Positions 1-7,327 of a stretch of DNA of 64,000 bases are shown one piece after another. The stretch is from Pedobacter sp. B4-66. Lineage in GTDB: Bacteria; Bacteroidota; Bacteroidia; Sphingobacteriales; Sphingobacteriaceae. The stretch covers positions 62,001 to 126,000 of the forward strand of contig NZ_JAFVME010000012.1 in the NCBI RefSeq assembly GCF_018492665.1, in the 5' to 3' direction. The first letter of the stretch is position 1. Every line of letters begins with the position of its first letter. The position numbers were made by a program, and so were the translations under genes. The notes beneath the pieces are model-generated. The model worked only from the letters and a program-made list of their open reading frames with translations. It searched no databases and had not been told where the DNA came from.

Positions 1-160
1 TGATGACATCTATTTTGATATTGACCTTGAATTTTCTAAAGAAAATATTGAAGAAGGCATTTCTCCTGAAATGCTTTATAGGCAGCTTGAGAAATATGGA
101 TTCCTGTTTAAAAAAGAGATCCGCCCTTATTCTATATTGGTGCTTGATGACCTAAATTAA
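1..160 (+). CDS. C-terminal end of a gene cut by the window edge (DUF3738-like)
   Basis: An open frame enters from the left edge (first full codon at base 2) and stops with TAA at 158-160, giving the last 52 residues of a protein. The pattern of an acidic strand (YFDIDLEF), a short helix (MLYRQLEKYG) and a final strand (YSILVLDDL) resembles the end of the DUF3738 / TIGR03435 domain found in Bacteroidota and Acidobacteria proteins. That match is from memory of the family and is tentative. It is followed within 6 bases by a strong hairpin that ends the transcript. Confidence 0.5.
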   Translation, partial: DDIYFDIDLEFSKENIEEGISPEMLYRQLEKYGFLFKKEIRPYSILVLDDLN

Positions 161-165
161 GAAAA

Positions 166-204
166 AACAACCCTTCGCGCTGAATTTCAGCGCGAAGGGT
201 TGTT
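166..204. terminator. bidirectional Rho-independent terminator
   Basis: Two perfect 19-bp arms (166-184 and 186-204) surround a single T. The stem has a GC-rich core (CCCTTCGCGC) with A-rich and T-rich flanks, so it works as an intrinsic terminator on both strands. It separates the plus-strand gene ending at 160 from the minus-strand gene ending at 213. Confidence 0.85.
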
Positions 205-212
205 TCTAAAGT

Positions 213-494
213 TTAAAGCTTATACCTCAGAACTATAGGTGTACCGCCCCCAACCGGGGTACCAATGGCACACAAAGCAGAGATCTGATTCTGACAATCC
301 TCAGGAAATGGATTAGTACTTGTCCCAGGGACTACTGGACCGGTCGGGAGTCCAGTATTGCGGTTATACTTCTGCCAATTGTAAGTAGTTTGTTTTTTGC
401 CACTTAAGGCATTTGAAATGTCTGAAGCAAATGCTCCAGTAACGCTGGCCAATAATGCAATGGCCATGATTGATGTTTTTAATTGCTTTTTCAT
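213..494 (-). CDS. small secreted DUF6520-like protein
   Basis: Protein of 93 residues. It starts with a typical signal peptide (MKKQLKTSIMAIALLASVTGAFAS), and the mature part is about 70 residues with two cysteines (DCQNQ and LCAIG) near the end and a TYNWQKYN motif. This layout matches the DUF6520 family of short exported Bacteroidota proteins, whose function is unknown. It lies 39 bases downstream of the MauE-like gene on the same strand and ends at the hairpin 166-204, so the two are probably co-transcribed. The two cysteines next to a redox membrane protein would fit an exported disulfide-containing peptide, but that is inference. Confidence 0.65.
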   Translation of the reverse strand: MKKQLKTSIMAIALLASVTGAFASDISNALSGKKQTTYNWQKYNRNTGLPTGPVVPGTSTNPFPEDCQNQISALCAIGTPVGGGTPIVLRYKL

Positions 495-533
495 AATGAA
501 AAAATTTAGGTTAAGTTATAATCTATTGCTGCT

Positions 534-992
534 TCATTGCAGCGAATATTCGTGTTTATTGTATTTTGCATCTATCCATTTAAAAATGAAAGGGAAAGCG
601 GCTATCAGCATAAACACCGCATTAAATACAAGATGTTCCCTCCATTGCAGCCTTGAAATCAATCCTCCGCAGGTACATGGAAGCTCCAGACCGGATAGTA
701 ACATTACTGATATATAAATCTGAAAACTTAATAGTAGGAGGAATGATGCGTAGAGCCCGATTTTCCTTAGCTTATCCTTTACCAGCAAACCGACAATAAT
801 AAATTCTACCAGGGGTACTAGCCATCCCAGTATTTCTGCCATGTTTTGTATTAATGGTGCCGGAGCTAATTTCATTTGGGCAACAAACCGCTGATAATCG
901 GCAACCTTTGATATGCCTGCGTAAGCAAATAGTATCAGCAGTAAAACGGCTGCAATAAAAGTGATGTTCTCGAAAATTAATGCTCTTTTCAT
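534..992 (-). CDS. MauE/DoxX-family redox-associated membrane protein
   Basis: Protein of 152 residues with four predicted membrane helices (about 10-27, 48-70, 77-99 and 119-140). A CTCGG motif sits in the loop before the last helix (ELPCTCGGL), as in MauE/DoxX-like proteins that handle thiol redox chemistry at the membrane. MauE supports maturation of methylamine dehydrogenase in methylotrophs; the Bacteroidota homologues have no assigned substrate. It lies between a Crp/Fnr-like regulator and a secreted small protein on the same strand, which suggests a small regulated module. The family is clear; the role is open. Confidence 0.75.
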   Translation of the reverse strand: MKRALIFENITFIAAVLLLILFAYAGISKVADYQRFVAQMKLAPAPLIQNMAEILGWLVPLVEFIIVGLLVKDKLRKIGLYASFLLLLSFQIYISVMLLSGLELPCTCGGLISRLQWREHLVFNAVFMLIAAFPFIFKWIDAKYNKHEYSLQ

Positions 993-1120
993 GGTTTCTG
1001 TTTTTTAATCTTTCATCATTTTCTTATTTTAAATATGTGGCCTGTCCCGGCTAGCGCCGTCCAGAAGAGGTTAATTGTTCGTTATACTAAGGTACAGCAG
1101 GGGACAGGGGGTGCGTTAGC

Positions 1121-1183
1121 AACAGGATTGCATTTTTATTGCAAACGCAATTGCATTTTAAATGCAAACAGGATTGCATTTTT
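1121..1183. promoter_or_regulatory. cluster of TTGCAT repeats, candidate operator
   Basis: An identical 17-base repeat starting AACAGGATTGCA occurs at 1121-1137 and 1167-1183. Between the copies is a 17-bp palindrome with arms TTGCATTT and AAATGCAA (1151-1167), plus another TTGCAAA at 1139-1145. Five related half-sites in about 63 bases is far from random. The cluster is upstream of the MauE-like gene (start 992, minus strand) and directly downstream of the Crp/Fnr-like regulator gene, which may bind it. No biochemical evidence is available. Confidence 0.45.
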
Positions 1184-1194
1184 GAAAGAAGATA

Positions 1195-1803
1195 CTACCG
1201 CAAAGTTGCCAGTTTCTTTAACTGAATTTCATATCCTTGTCTGGTAAGGCCCACATGAGCGGCTTTTATACTATTGCTTGCAACCTGAGCGAACAAATAA
1301 TTCTCTTCTTCAAATTGCTTTACCCTTTCCAGAGGTGGTTTATTCAATAACTGGTTATGATACCTGTAATGGCGTTCATTACTTGCCGAAATCTGTTGGA
1401 TCTTTTGATGCACCTCAGGATACCTGTCCATCAGTGCCAATAAATTTGGATAGCTTATAGAAAGAAGTTCTCCGGCTTCCAACACTTCAATATAGTCGCT
1501 GCGAAGCTGCTGATTTAGCAGGCTGGAGGTATAAAAGATGAACTCCTGCTTATTCCATATTCTTGATCCCCATTTGTATTTTGCATCAGGAGTAAAGTAA
1601 TAACTATGAACAAGAGGTACAATAGGAAACCAAATACGACCTTCATCCGCTGCTCCCGGACTTTCCAGTTTCTGGAATTTAACAGCTTTATGTAGTCGGC
1701 AAACACTGTTAATGTCATCCACAAAGTATCTGTCCTCCTTCGCAGTTTTTGCAAAGCAGGGCAATACATACTTGTCAATCAGTTTTGCCTTATTCAGTTC
1801 CAT
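1195..1803 (-). CDS. Crp/Fnr-like transcriptional regulator
   Basis: Protein of 202 residues, close to the usual 190-200 for Bacteroidota Crp/Fnr-like regulators. The N-terminal two thirds fit a cyclic-nucleotide-binding-like barrel. The C-terminal part (about 155-200: PPLERVKQFEEENYLFAQVAS then GLTRQGYEIQLKKL) aligns with the helix-turn-helix end of the family. The effector pocket is not recognisable, so the ligand is unknown. The downstream same-strand genes are likely targets, and the repeat cluster at 1121-1183 is a candidate binding site. Start ATG at 1803 has no competing upstream start. Confidence 0.7.
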   Translation of the reverse strand: MELNKAKLIDKYVLPCFAKTAKEDRYFVDDINSVCRLHKAVKFQKLESPGAADEGRIWFPIVPLVHSYYFTPDAKYKWGSRIWNKQEFIFYTSSLLNQQLRSDYIEVLEAGELLSISYPNLLALMDRYPEVHQKIQQISASNERHYRYHNQLLNKPPLERVKQFEEENYLFAQVASNSIKAAHVGLTRQGYEIQLKKLATLR

Positions 1804-1957
1804 ATTCTTTACAAAGTTTAGCAGAAGTTTTAAATGTTAGGTATTGCGGTTTGACTTAAAATAGGTGATGTGCTTTTTGTAATTCGCTATCTGTTAATTA
1901 TTTAACTTAAATTAGTTGTTGCTAACTTTTTAATTATCATAACTTAATGCTCTTGCA

Positions 1958-3421
1958 ATGAAAAAAATCAATCTTTTACTCTGGAAGATTCACGATCCCC
2001 TTGGCCGCCGCCCCGGCCATCAGATTATGGAGTTTGTAATGCAAAAAATACTATCTAATGAAGCCAGACCCGGTGAGCGCCTTCCCTCACAGCTGGCATT
2101 CTCGAAACTGAACCATATTAACTCCAATACGGTAGAGAGAGCTTATGGAATTCTCTGCACTTCGGGTTGGCTTACCACAATGCCCGGTTCAGGCACATTT
2201 GTAAAAAGAAATAGTACCCAATCCCAAGGGGTATTTACCTCAACCGGCTTTGTAAATGAGTTGCCAATCGCTATTAAGTCGGGTTTAAAAGCTGCCGTAC
2301 ATCCTCATCATATGCTTATCCAAAATTTCACACCTGTAGGTTTAAATACAGTTAATCCTTTTAACTACCCGGAAAGGATAATGTTCAAGTACCGCAGAAT
2401 GCACCGCAAGGGGTATGAAAATATTAGTCAGATAGATCAGATTACTGATAGCTATGGTATTGCTTACAGAGAAGCTGTGAGGACATATTTTAATGATTGT
2501 CGTGATTTTAAGTTAAATAAAGGCTGTTTGGATATTGTACTTGGCCGAAAGGAAGGCCTTACCCGCGTTCTTCGTACCATCTTAAATCCGAGAGATGGTG
2601 TTGTAAATACTGTGCCTCAGGACCTTGTTTTAAGTGATGTTTTACATACTGCAGCAGCCAAATCTTTTTCTTTAAGTACATTGGATGCTGATTTTATTGA
2701 AAAACTGGAGGATTTGCTCCAGGTTTCGAAGATTAAATTGCTTTGCCTGCGTCCGCAATGCGGATATCCTGAATGTAATGTTCTTGATGAAGATAAGTGC
2801 GCTGCGGTTTTGGAACTGGCTAAAAGATATAAGTTTTACATCCTCGAAGAGGATGATTATCATGAATTTTGGTATAGGCCGAAGCCATACAAGCCGCTTG
2901 CCTGTTATGATCATGAGGGTTACGTGATCTATATCGGTGCATTAAGTCAGTTGTCGGTTTATATGCGCAATACCCGGGTAATTGGCGCCACCAAAGATTT
3001 TATTGAGTTAATGAATTCAATGCTTCAAAAGCCTTGTGAATTTCATGATGTACTGGAAGAGAATGCAATAGTTGAAATGATATATTCAGGTGATTTAGGG
3101 CGGGAGGCATCTGAAATTAGAAGGATTAAAGAAAAGGACAGGGATGATTTACTTTGGGTGCTTAAAAATTATCTGGAAGATTTTATGGAAATTGAAGCTC
3201 CTGATAGCGGTTTGGCATTTTGGATTCGTTTTCCGGATTTTTCAAGTGTTAAAGAGTCGCTGAGTTTTTTGGAAAGACAGGAAATAAATGTGCCTTATGA
3301 TCCGGGTATGCCTTTTCATGGTCTTGCTACAAGTAATATGTATTTAGGCTTTGGTACCTATAACAAGGAAGAAGCCGAGGTAGCCGCAAAGTTGCTAAGG
3401 GAAAGGTTTATAAATACGTAG
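1958..3421 (+). CDS. MocR/PdxR-type regulator with a lysine-less aminotransferase domain
   Basis: Protein of 487 residues. Residues about 10-85 form a GntR-type winged helix (RLPSQLAFSKLNHINSNTVERAYGIL, then GWLTTMPGSGTFVKR). Residues about 110-480 follow fold-type I aminotransferases, including an EEDDYHEFWY segment near residues 297-304 where the aspartate contacting the PLP ring nitrogen lies. At the usual Schiff-base lysine (family pattern G-x-x-S-K) this protein reads GALSQL, so residue 331 is glutamine. It therefore probably does not hold PLP as an internal aldimine and is not a transaminase. It is transcribed divergently from the Crp/Fnr-like gene across about 150 bases. The target genes are unknown. 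Confidence 0.75.
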   Translation: MKKINLLLWKIHDPLGRRPGHQIMEFVMQKILSNEARPGERLPSQLAFSKLNHINSNTVERAYGILCTSGWLTTMPGSGTFVKRNSTQSQGVFTSTGFVNELPIAIKSGLKAAVHPHHMLIQNFTPVGLNTVNPFNYPERIMFKYRRMHRKGYENISQIDQITDSYGIAYREAVRTYFNDCRDFKLNKGCLDIVLGRKEGLTRVLRTILNPRDGVVNTVPQDLVLSDVLHTAAAKSFSLSTLDADFIEKLEDLLQVSKIKLLCLRPQCGYPECNVLDEDKCAAVLELAKRYKFYILEEDDYHEFWYRPKPYKPLACYDHEGYVIYIGALSQLSVYMRNTRVIGATKDFIELMNSMLQKPCEFHDVLEENAIVEMIYSGDLGREASEIRRIKEKDRDDLLWVLKNYLEDFMEIEAPDSGLAFWIRFPDFSSVKESLSFLERQEINVPYDPGMPFHGLATSNMYLGFGTYNKEEAEVAAKLLRERFINT

Positions 3422-3431
3422 TGTTGGTTTT

Positions 3432-3531
3432 TAAAGCGTTCGTCATCTTGAGCCTAGTTCAGGATCTCTCAAGAGAAAGGAAGCACTGCTGGCGTGAGAT
3501 GCCCTACCTCAAATGCATGACGAACGCTTTA
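3432..3531. repeat. REP-like interspersed palindrome
   Basis: Arms 3432-3446 and 3517-3531 are perfect 15-bp inverted repeats (core AAAGCGTTCGTCAT) enclosing about 70 bases that contain CTTGAGCCTAGTTCAGGATCTC. This wording resembles the dispersed extragenic palindromes found in many Sphingobacteriaceae genomes. It sits between two convergent genes and may also end transcription. Confidence 0.6.
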
Positions 3532-3549
3532 GCGGAACCTTAAAAGTTC

Positions 3550-3732
3550 TTAGTCTAATTCAATCGCCTCCTCATCAATCCCTAAATAATCGGCCAGTTC
3601 TTTCTTAGTAATGAGCTGGTGTTTTTTCTTGTTTAAGAACTCTCTAAGATTTTTTAATAATTGTTGTGCATACCTGGTTTTTCTTCCGGTTATTTTGCAC
3701 ACATCGTTCGGAACTACATACAGTCTTCCCAT
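3550..3732 (-). CDS. small HTH-like protein
   Basis: Protein of 60 residues (MGRLYVVPNDVCKITGRKTR ... ELADYLGIDEEAIELD). It is basic and predicted to be all-helical, with an N-terminal helix-turn pattern around VCKITGRK.RYAQQLL and a second helix pair around KKELADYLGIDEEAI. This looks like a short DNA-binding protein of a type I recall as common but uncharacterised in Pedobacter-like genomes. No enzyme motif is present. It faces the MocR gene convergently. Its upstream region (3731-3795) is a diverged copy of a second sequence at 4503-4565. Confidence 0.5.
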   Translation of the reverse strand: MGRLYVVPNDVCKITGRKTRYAQQLLKNLREFLNKKKHQLITKKELADYLGIDEEAIELD

Positions 3733-3795
3733 GTCGTTGGTTGTTAAAACCGCAACTCATATGGTGGCGCATAGCGCGCACGACAACTGCGTGCA
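3731..3795. repeat. diverged direct repeat, copy 1
   Basis: By hand alignment, 48 of 65 positions match the sequence at 4503-4565, including TTGGTT, AAACC, CTCA, AGCGC and a final TGCA. This copy begins at the start codon of the small HTH-like gene on the minus strand, so it covers that gene's presumed promoter and leader. Confidence 0.5.
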
Positions 3796-4173
3796 CGGAA
3801 CCTACAAGGCAGTAGGTTAAGAAATTAGTTTATTAGCTAATTTACTAATTTGAACTTATCAGATATCCCGATAATCTGGTGCAGCTGGTTTCGTCGACAA
3901 GGCAGAGTACTTTAAAATAAGCATGTTGATTTGCATTCAACATGCTGACGTAAATTTAGAATTACTTAGAGATGATTCATTTAATTGAATAATATATAAA
4001 TCAATAGTTTAATGTTGTATCTTAAAATTAATCAATCATTGTTATTGTACTGATTTAGGTATATGTTTGGCAAATGTCGATTTATTCTGTTTCAGAGGAT
4101 ACTGGTGTAGAAGCACTGTTAATTGAGGTTAAAACGGAGCCACAAAGAAAAGCTCCGCTAAAGGAAGATCCGG
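3796..4173. other. non-coding gap upstream of the Rpn remnant
   Basis: No convincing gene is present. It contains two small hairpins: AACCTAC / GTAGGTT (3799-3818) and a 9-bp pair GCATGTTGA / TCAACATGC (3921-3945, 7-base loop). A 50-codon open frame at 4074-4226 matches no family I recognise and is probably chance. The stretch is AT-rich and looks like decayed accessory DNA. Confidence 0.5.
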
Positions 4174-4458
4174 GTGTTAATGAATTTTCTACGGTATTAC
4201 GTCCGTTTTTTGAACCCGGAAAATAATGGTATATTTGAAGAAGAACTGGAAAAAATAAAAGGAGGGAGCACAGTAACTATGGGCATCGAAGAATTATTAT
4301 TGGACCGCGCTAAAAATGAAGGGAAAGTTGAAGGTAAGGCCGAAGGCGAGCGTATTAAAGCACTGGAAATGGCTAAAACCTTCAAAAAATTAGGTATAGC
4401 AATCGCGGATATTTCCAAAGGTACAGGCTTATCAGTTAAGGAAATTGAAGCGCTGTAG
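4174..4458 (+). pseudogene. C-terminal remnant of an Rpn-family PD-(D/E)XK nuclease
   Basis: The 94-residue frame reads like the last third of Rpn/PDDEXK-family proteins: LRYYVRFLNPENNGIFEEEL, then TMGIEELLLDRAKNEGKVEGKAEGE, and a terminal LGIAIADISKGTGLSVKEIEAL. Full members are about 300 residues and begin with a nuclease domain. Here that domain is missing, and the same frame is closed by a TAA a few codons upstream (about 4162). Initiation would need GTG 4174 or ATG 4180. It is most likely a decayed gene. Rpn proteins promote RecA-independent recombination and are often linked to mobile DNA. Confidence 0.7.
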
Positions 4459-4502
4459 CTAAATCCCAATATTCTCAAACATCCTTTAACCCTTTTTTAA
4501 TA

Positions 4503-4565
4503 ACATCATTGGTTTTTTAAACCACATCTCAAACAGTGCCGCACAGCGCACAACAATTGCCTGCA
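4503..4565. repeat. diverged direct repeat, copy 2
   Basis: Partner of 3731-3795 in the same orientation, with about 74 percent identity by hand alignment and one 2-base gap. The two copies bracket about 700 bases holding the Rpn remnant. Confidence 0.5.
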
Positions 4566-4957
4566 TTTATCAGTTTAAAATCATATAACATGCATATTGT
4601 GAGTATATTATGTGTTTTCTGTTGTCGTGTTCGCTCGAACGCATAGAACGCAGAACGCCATTTTTATTTCCTCTACATTTAATTCATGAAAGCAAAAAAA
4701 CTGGATGTGAATCGGAATATTTATTGGGTTTTGAGTTCTGATTTGAATTCGAAAAAGATCGATAATACGGCTAAAAATATAGTCGTCTCTGCAGCCATCC
4801 TGAAACGGCTCTTGTTCGTACCTCGTTCGACCAGGGCCGAACGAGGTACGAACAAGAGCGGTACAAAAGCAGACGGATTTTGAGCGCCCAAAAAGGACCA
4901 AAATTTTCCGACTTAATGGAAATCAATTAATAATTAATCATATAAAAAATAGAAATC
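4566..4957. other. gap with a perfect 19-bp hairpin
   Basis: No gene is supported. Open frames on both strands (65 codons plus, 97 codons minus) have no recognisable domain and run through the inverted repeat. The notable structure is a perfect 19-bp inverted repeat at 4811-4829 / 4838-4856 (arm begins CTTGTTCGTACC) with an 8-base loop and no T-run after it, so it is not a classical terminator. A smaller GTTCG-CT-CGAAC element lies at 4628-4639. Confidence 0.5.
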
Positions 4958-5590
4958 ATGGCAAAATTAACATCAGGTATCTTCGGACCAATTTCAGGAA
5001 CAATTGGCGGTGTAGTAGGTGCGCATTGGAAAGACATCGCTTATGTCCGCGGTAAACCAAAAAAATCTACAAAACCACCTACAGCAGCGCAAATTTCCAG
5101 TAGAGGGAAATTCAATTTCGTACAAACACTGCTGGTGTCGTTTCATCCTTTCATAACTATTGGGTTTAAGAATATGGCGCGAAGCAAAACAGAATTAAAC
5201 GTAGCATTTTCTCAAAATTATAAGCAAACGGTTACAGGGGTATATCCTGATTTGTTGGTCGATTATTCAAAACTTACTTTAAGCAAAGGGACTTTGCAAC
5301 CTCTAATCGCACCGGAAGCTCAACTTATTGCTGCCGATGTAATGAAAGTAACCTGGTTAACCAATCTGCTTGGCACTTTTGATGATCAGATTATGCTGGC
5401 TGTGTATAGTCCGGAATTAAAAATTGCAGATGGATTTATTGGAGGTTTTAAAAGAAGAGATAAAGAATGCAATTTCAAATTTAACCCTAAACTGATTGGT
5501 AAATCTCTGGAAGTGTACATCAGCGTATTTGCCTTAAATGGATCTCGTGTTGCAAATAGTATTTATTTGGGAAGGATAGAGCCATTATGA
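4958..5590 (+). CDS. DUF6266-family protein, copy 1
   Basis: Protein of 210 residues without signal peptide or membrane helix. The N-terminus is glycine-rich with conserved basic and proline motifs (GIFGPISGTIGGVVGAHWK, VRGKPKKSTKPPTAAQ). The C-terminal half is strand-rich and ends with VYISVFALNGSRVANSIYLG. This pattern matches DUF6266, a Bacteroidota family of unknown function. A paralogue lies at 6499-7152. The stop overlaps the start of the next gene by ATGA (5587-5590), so the two are translationally coupled. The start ATG at 4958 follows an A-rich leader without a clear Shine-Dalgarno sequence, which is normal in this phylum. Confidence 0.7.
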   Translation: MAKLTSGIFGPISGTIGGVVGAHWKDIAYVRGKPKKSTKPPTAAQISSRGKFNFVQTLLVSFHPFITIGFKNMARSKTELNVAFSQNYKQTVTGVYPDLLVDYSKLTLSKGTLQPLIAPEAQLIAADVMKVTWLTNLLGTFDDQIMLAVYSPELKIADGFIGGFKRRDKECNFKFNPKLIGKSLEVYISVFALNGSRVANSIYLGRIEPL

Positions 5591-6252
5591 ACACACAGAT
5601 TCAACTATTAAGAACATTGGTTATGAAGGATCTCGATCCTTCATATTTCAGTTTAAATGAGCAGGAGGTAAGTTTTTGGCTTAATGAAATTCCTCTGATC
5701 GGTGAACGGATATCTAAAATAATGCAGGATGAGATGCTAGGCGAGATGGACAATAGCTTAGTAGAGCGACACCTAAAACAGGTTCAATACGATTGTATTT
5801 ATTTGTTAAATGTGCTTTCTAAATATGAGCCCCGACCTGAATTGCCGGCAATGCTTTACGAACTGGCGGGCGATTGCCTGGATAGGGTAATGACCGAAAT
5901 TGAAGATCGCTACGCAGGGTTTTTTAATTTGCAGAAAGTGACATGGGCAAAGCCAGATGCCGCCGATGCAAATCCCAGAATCAGGGTTATGCTTTCTGTG
6001 GATGCGCTCGCCTACTTTTTTAAGCTGCTAAATAAAGCCGGTGGTTTGGATGGGAGTCCAGTGGCCCACTTAATCATCGCTGTTTCTAAAACCTTTATAA
6101 CGCCAGGGATCGGCAATGGATACATTTCGCCCAATAGTTTAACAACTAAGTATAAGCAGGTGGTTCAAACTACTGCGCAGAATATAAGGGTACTGCTGGT
6201 ACGGATGCTAAAACACCTGGATCAGGAGTTTGGCGAGAGCGCTCGTTCTTAA
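5587..6252 (+). CDS. hypothetical protein with RteC-like C-terminal region
   Basis: Protein of 221 residues, predicted helical and soluble. The C-terminal 90 residues (LSVDALAYFFKLLNKAGGL, then LIIAVSKTFIT, YISPNSLTTKY and NIRVLLVRMLKHL) follow the layout I associate with RteC-type regulators of Bacteroidota conjugative elements and related orphan proteins, where this part is thought to bind DNA. The N-terminal half is not recognised. It is coupled to the DUF6266 gene before it by a 4-base overlap, and a second DUF6266 gene follows. No other conjugation or mobilisation gene is visible, so an orphan role is more likely than an active element. Confidence 0.45.
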   Translation: MNTQIQLLRTLVMKDLDPSYFSLNEQEVSFWLNEIPLIGERISKIMQDEMLGEMDNSLVERHLKQVQYDCIYLLNVLSKYEPRPELPAMLYELAGDCLDRVMTEIEDRYAGFFNLQKVTWAKPDAADANPRIRVMLSVDALAYFFKLLNKAGGLDGSPVAHLIIAVSKTFITPGIGNGYISPNSLTTKYKQVVQTTAQNIRVLLVRMLKHLDQEFGESARS

Positions 6253-6498
6253 GATTGATATTTTTTAAAGAAAAAAATATCGCCCCACTATAGGCTTAAA
6301 CCCACATTTCAACCTGTTTTACCTCAAGGGTACGGTACCCCGAGGGACTGCCACAGCATTTTTTTAATCTTTCTATTTGTGTCGTCATCAGGGAAATGAG
6401 ACACTGCAGGGTTTCAGATCAATGAGCGACGATCATCAAAAGGCTTATCCCTGAGATGATCAAAATTAACAGATTTTTTAATTTAAATTCTTACAGAA

Positions 6499-7152
6499 AT
6501 GGGAATTATCAGACAAGGAATCCTGGGTGGGTTTCGTAAAAAAACAGGTTCAGTAGTAGGTGCTTACTGGCGTAAACTTGATGTCATCAGAGGTTTGCCT
6601 CGAAAAAGTTCAAAGCCGCCTACCATTGCGCAATTGAACCAGCAAATTAAATTCGCTCTGGTTACCGGCTTCTTAAGCTGGATCAGTAATTTAGTTGATA
6701 AGGGCTTTAAAGGGAAGGCCTCGTCTTCGGCCTCGGCAATGAATCTGGCGGTTGCCTATAATCTTAAAAATGCCATCACAGGTACAGCGCCAAACTTTAC
6801 CATTGATTATCCCGAATTAATGTTCAACAGAGGTAGGCTCGAGTTGCCCGAAGATCCCGATGTAACATCGGCAATTGGTGCAGAGCTTGTCTTTAACTGG
6901 CCGGTAGGTGGGCCGGACGAGCGATTCCTGGATGCAACAGACCAGATCTCCATTCTAGTGTACGATCCTACAATAGACAAATTTGCGAAGGTCGTAAATG
7001 CTGCCCCACGATCGGCAGGAACCTATACCTTAAGTGTACCTCCAACATTTGTTGGCCATGGCGTGCATTGCTATATCAGCTTTAGCTCGGTAAAAACCAA
7101 AGGCTTGGTTTCGGATAGTCACTATATAGGTCTTATTACGGTTATCGCCTAA
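6499..7152 (+). CDS. DUF6266-family protein, copy 2
   Basis: Protein of 217 residues. It shares with the 4958 gene the N-terminal motifs GILGGFRKKTGSVVGAYWRK and VIRGLPRKSSKPPTIAQ, the middle pattern of AITG.APNFTIDYPEL, and the C-terminal CYISFSSVKTKGLVSDSHYIG. The copies are clearly diverged, so the duplication is old. The 246 bases before it hold no gene but include a near-palindrome CCTCAAGGGTAC-GGTACCCCGAGG (about 6323-6346). Function unknown. Its pairing with copy 1 around an RteC-like gene suggests the three act together. Confidence 0.7.
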   Translation: MGIIRQGILGGFRKKTGSVVGAYWRKLDVIRGLPRKSSKPPTIAQLNQQIKFALVTGFLSWISNLVDKGFKGKASSSASAMNLAVAYNLKNAITGTAPNFTIDYPELMFNRGRLELPEDPDVTSAIGAELVFNWPVGGPDERFLDATDQISILVYDPTIDKFAKVVNAAPRSAGTYTLSVPPTFVGHGVHCYISFSSVKTKGLVSDSHYIGLITVIA

Positions 7153-7170
7153 GCCGATATTAAATTGATG

Positions 7171-7253
7171 GAGTGCCGTTCGGCCTCGCATAGTACTTTT
7201 CGTGCGGACAGAACTTAGGGTGACGCACAGTTTTATGCTGCCGAATGGCATTC
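7171..7253. repeat. imperfect palindrome, possible terminator or REP-like element
   Basis: Arms 7171-7184 (GAGTGCCGTTCGGC) and 7240-7253 (GCCGAATGGCATTC) pair at 12 of 14 positions and enclose about 55 bases. On the minus strand the interior reads GCGTCACCCTAAGTTCTG, similar in style to the element at 3432-3531. A T-rich run follows on the plus strand, so it may end transcription of the DUF6266 cassette. Confidence 0.5.
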
Positions 7254-7327
7254 TTGTTTTCTTACTGAAAATTTAAAATAAGTGGATAGCAATGTAATTT
7301 TATCTAAGGTAAACTGATTTATTGTTT

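Noticed and set aside
1035..1247. 70-codon plus-strand frame across the repeat cluster
   Set aside because: It is made largely of the repeated TTGCAT sequence, lies antisense to the regulator's end and has no domain.
1515..1778. 87-codon frame inside the Crp/Fnr-like gene
   Set aside because: Shadow of the real gene in a different frame on the same strand; the real frame has family motifs.
4074..4226. 50-codon open frame before the Rpn remnant
   Set aside because: It matches neither the Rpn nuclease domain nor another family, and its end overlaps the remnant in another frame. Probably chance.
4608..4901. Open frames of 65 codons (plus) and 97 codons (minus) before the DUF6266 cassette
   Set aside because: Both run through a perfect 19-bp inverted repeat, have no recognisable domain and no convincing start signal.
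4958..7152. Prophage or conjugative element
   Set aside because: Apart from DUF6266 and an RteC-like protein there is no integrase, relaxase, portal, tail or transfer gene, and no attachment site is visible.
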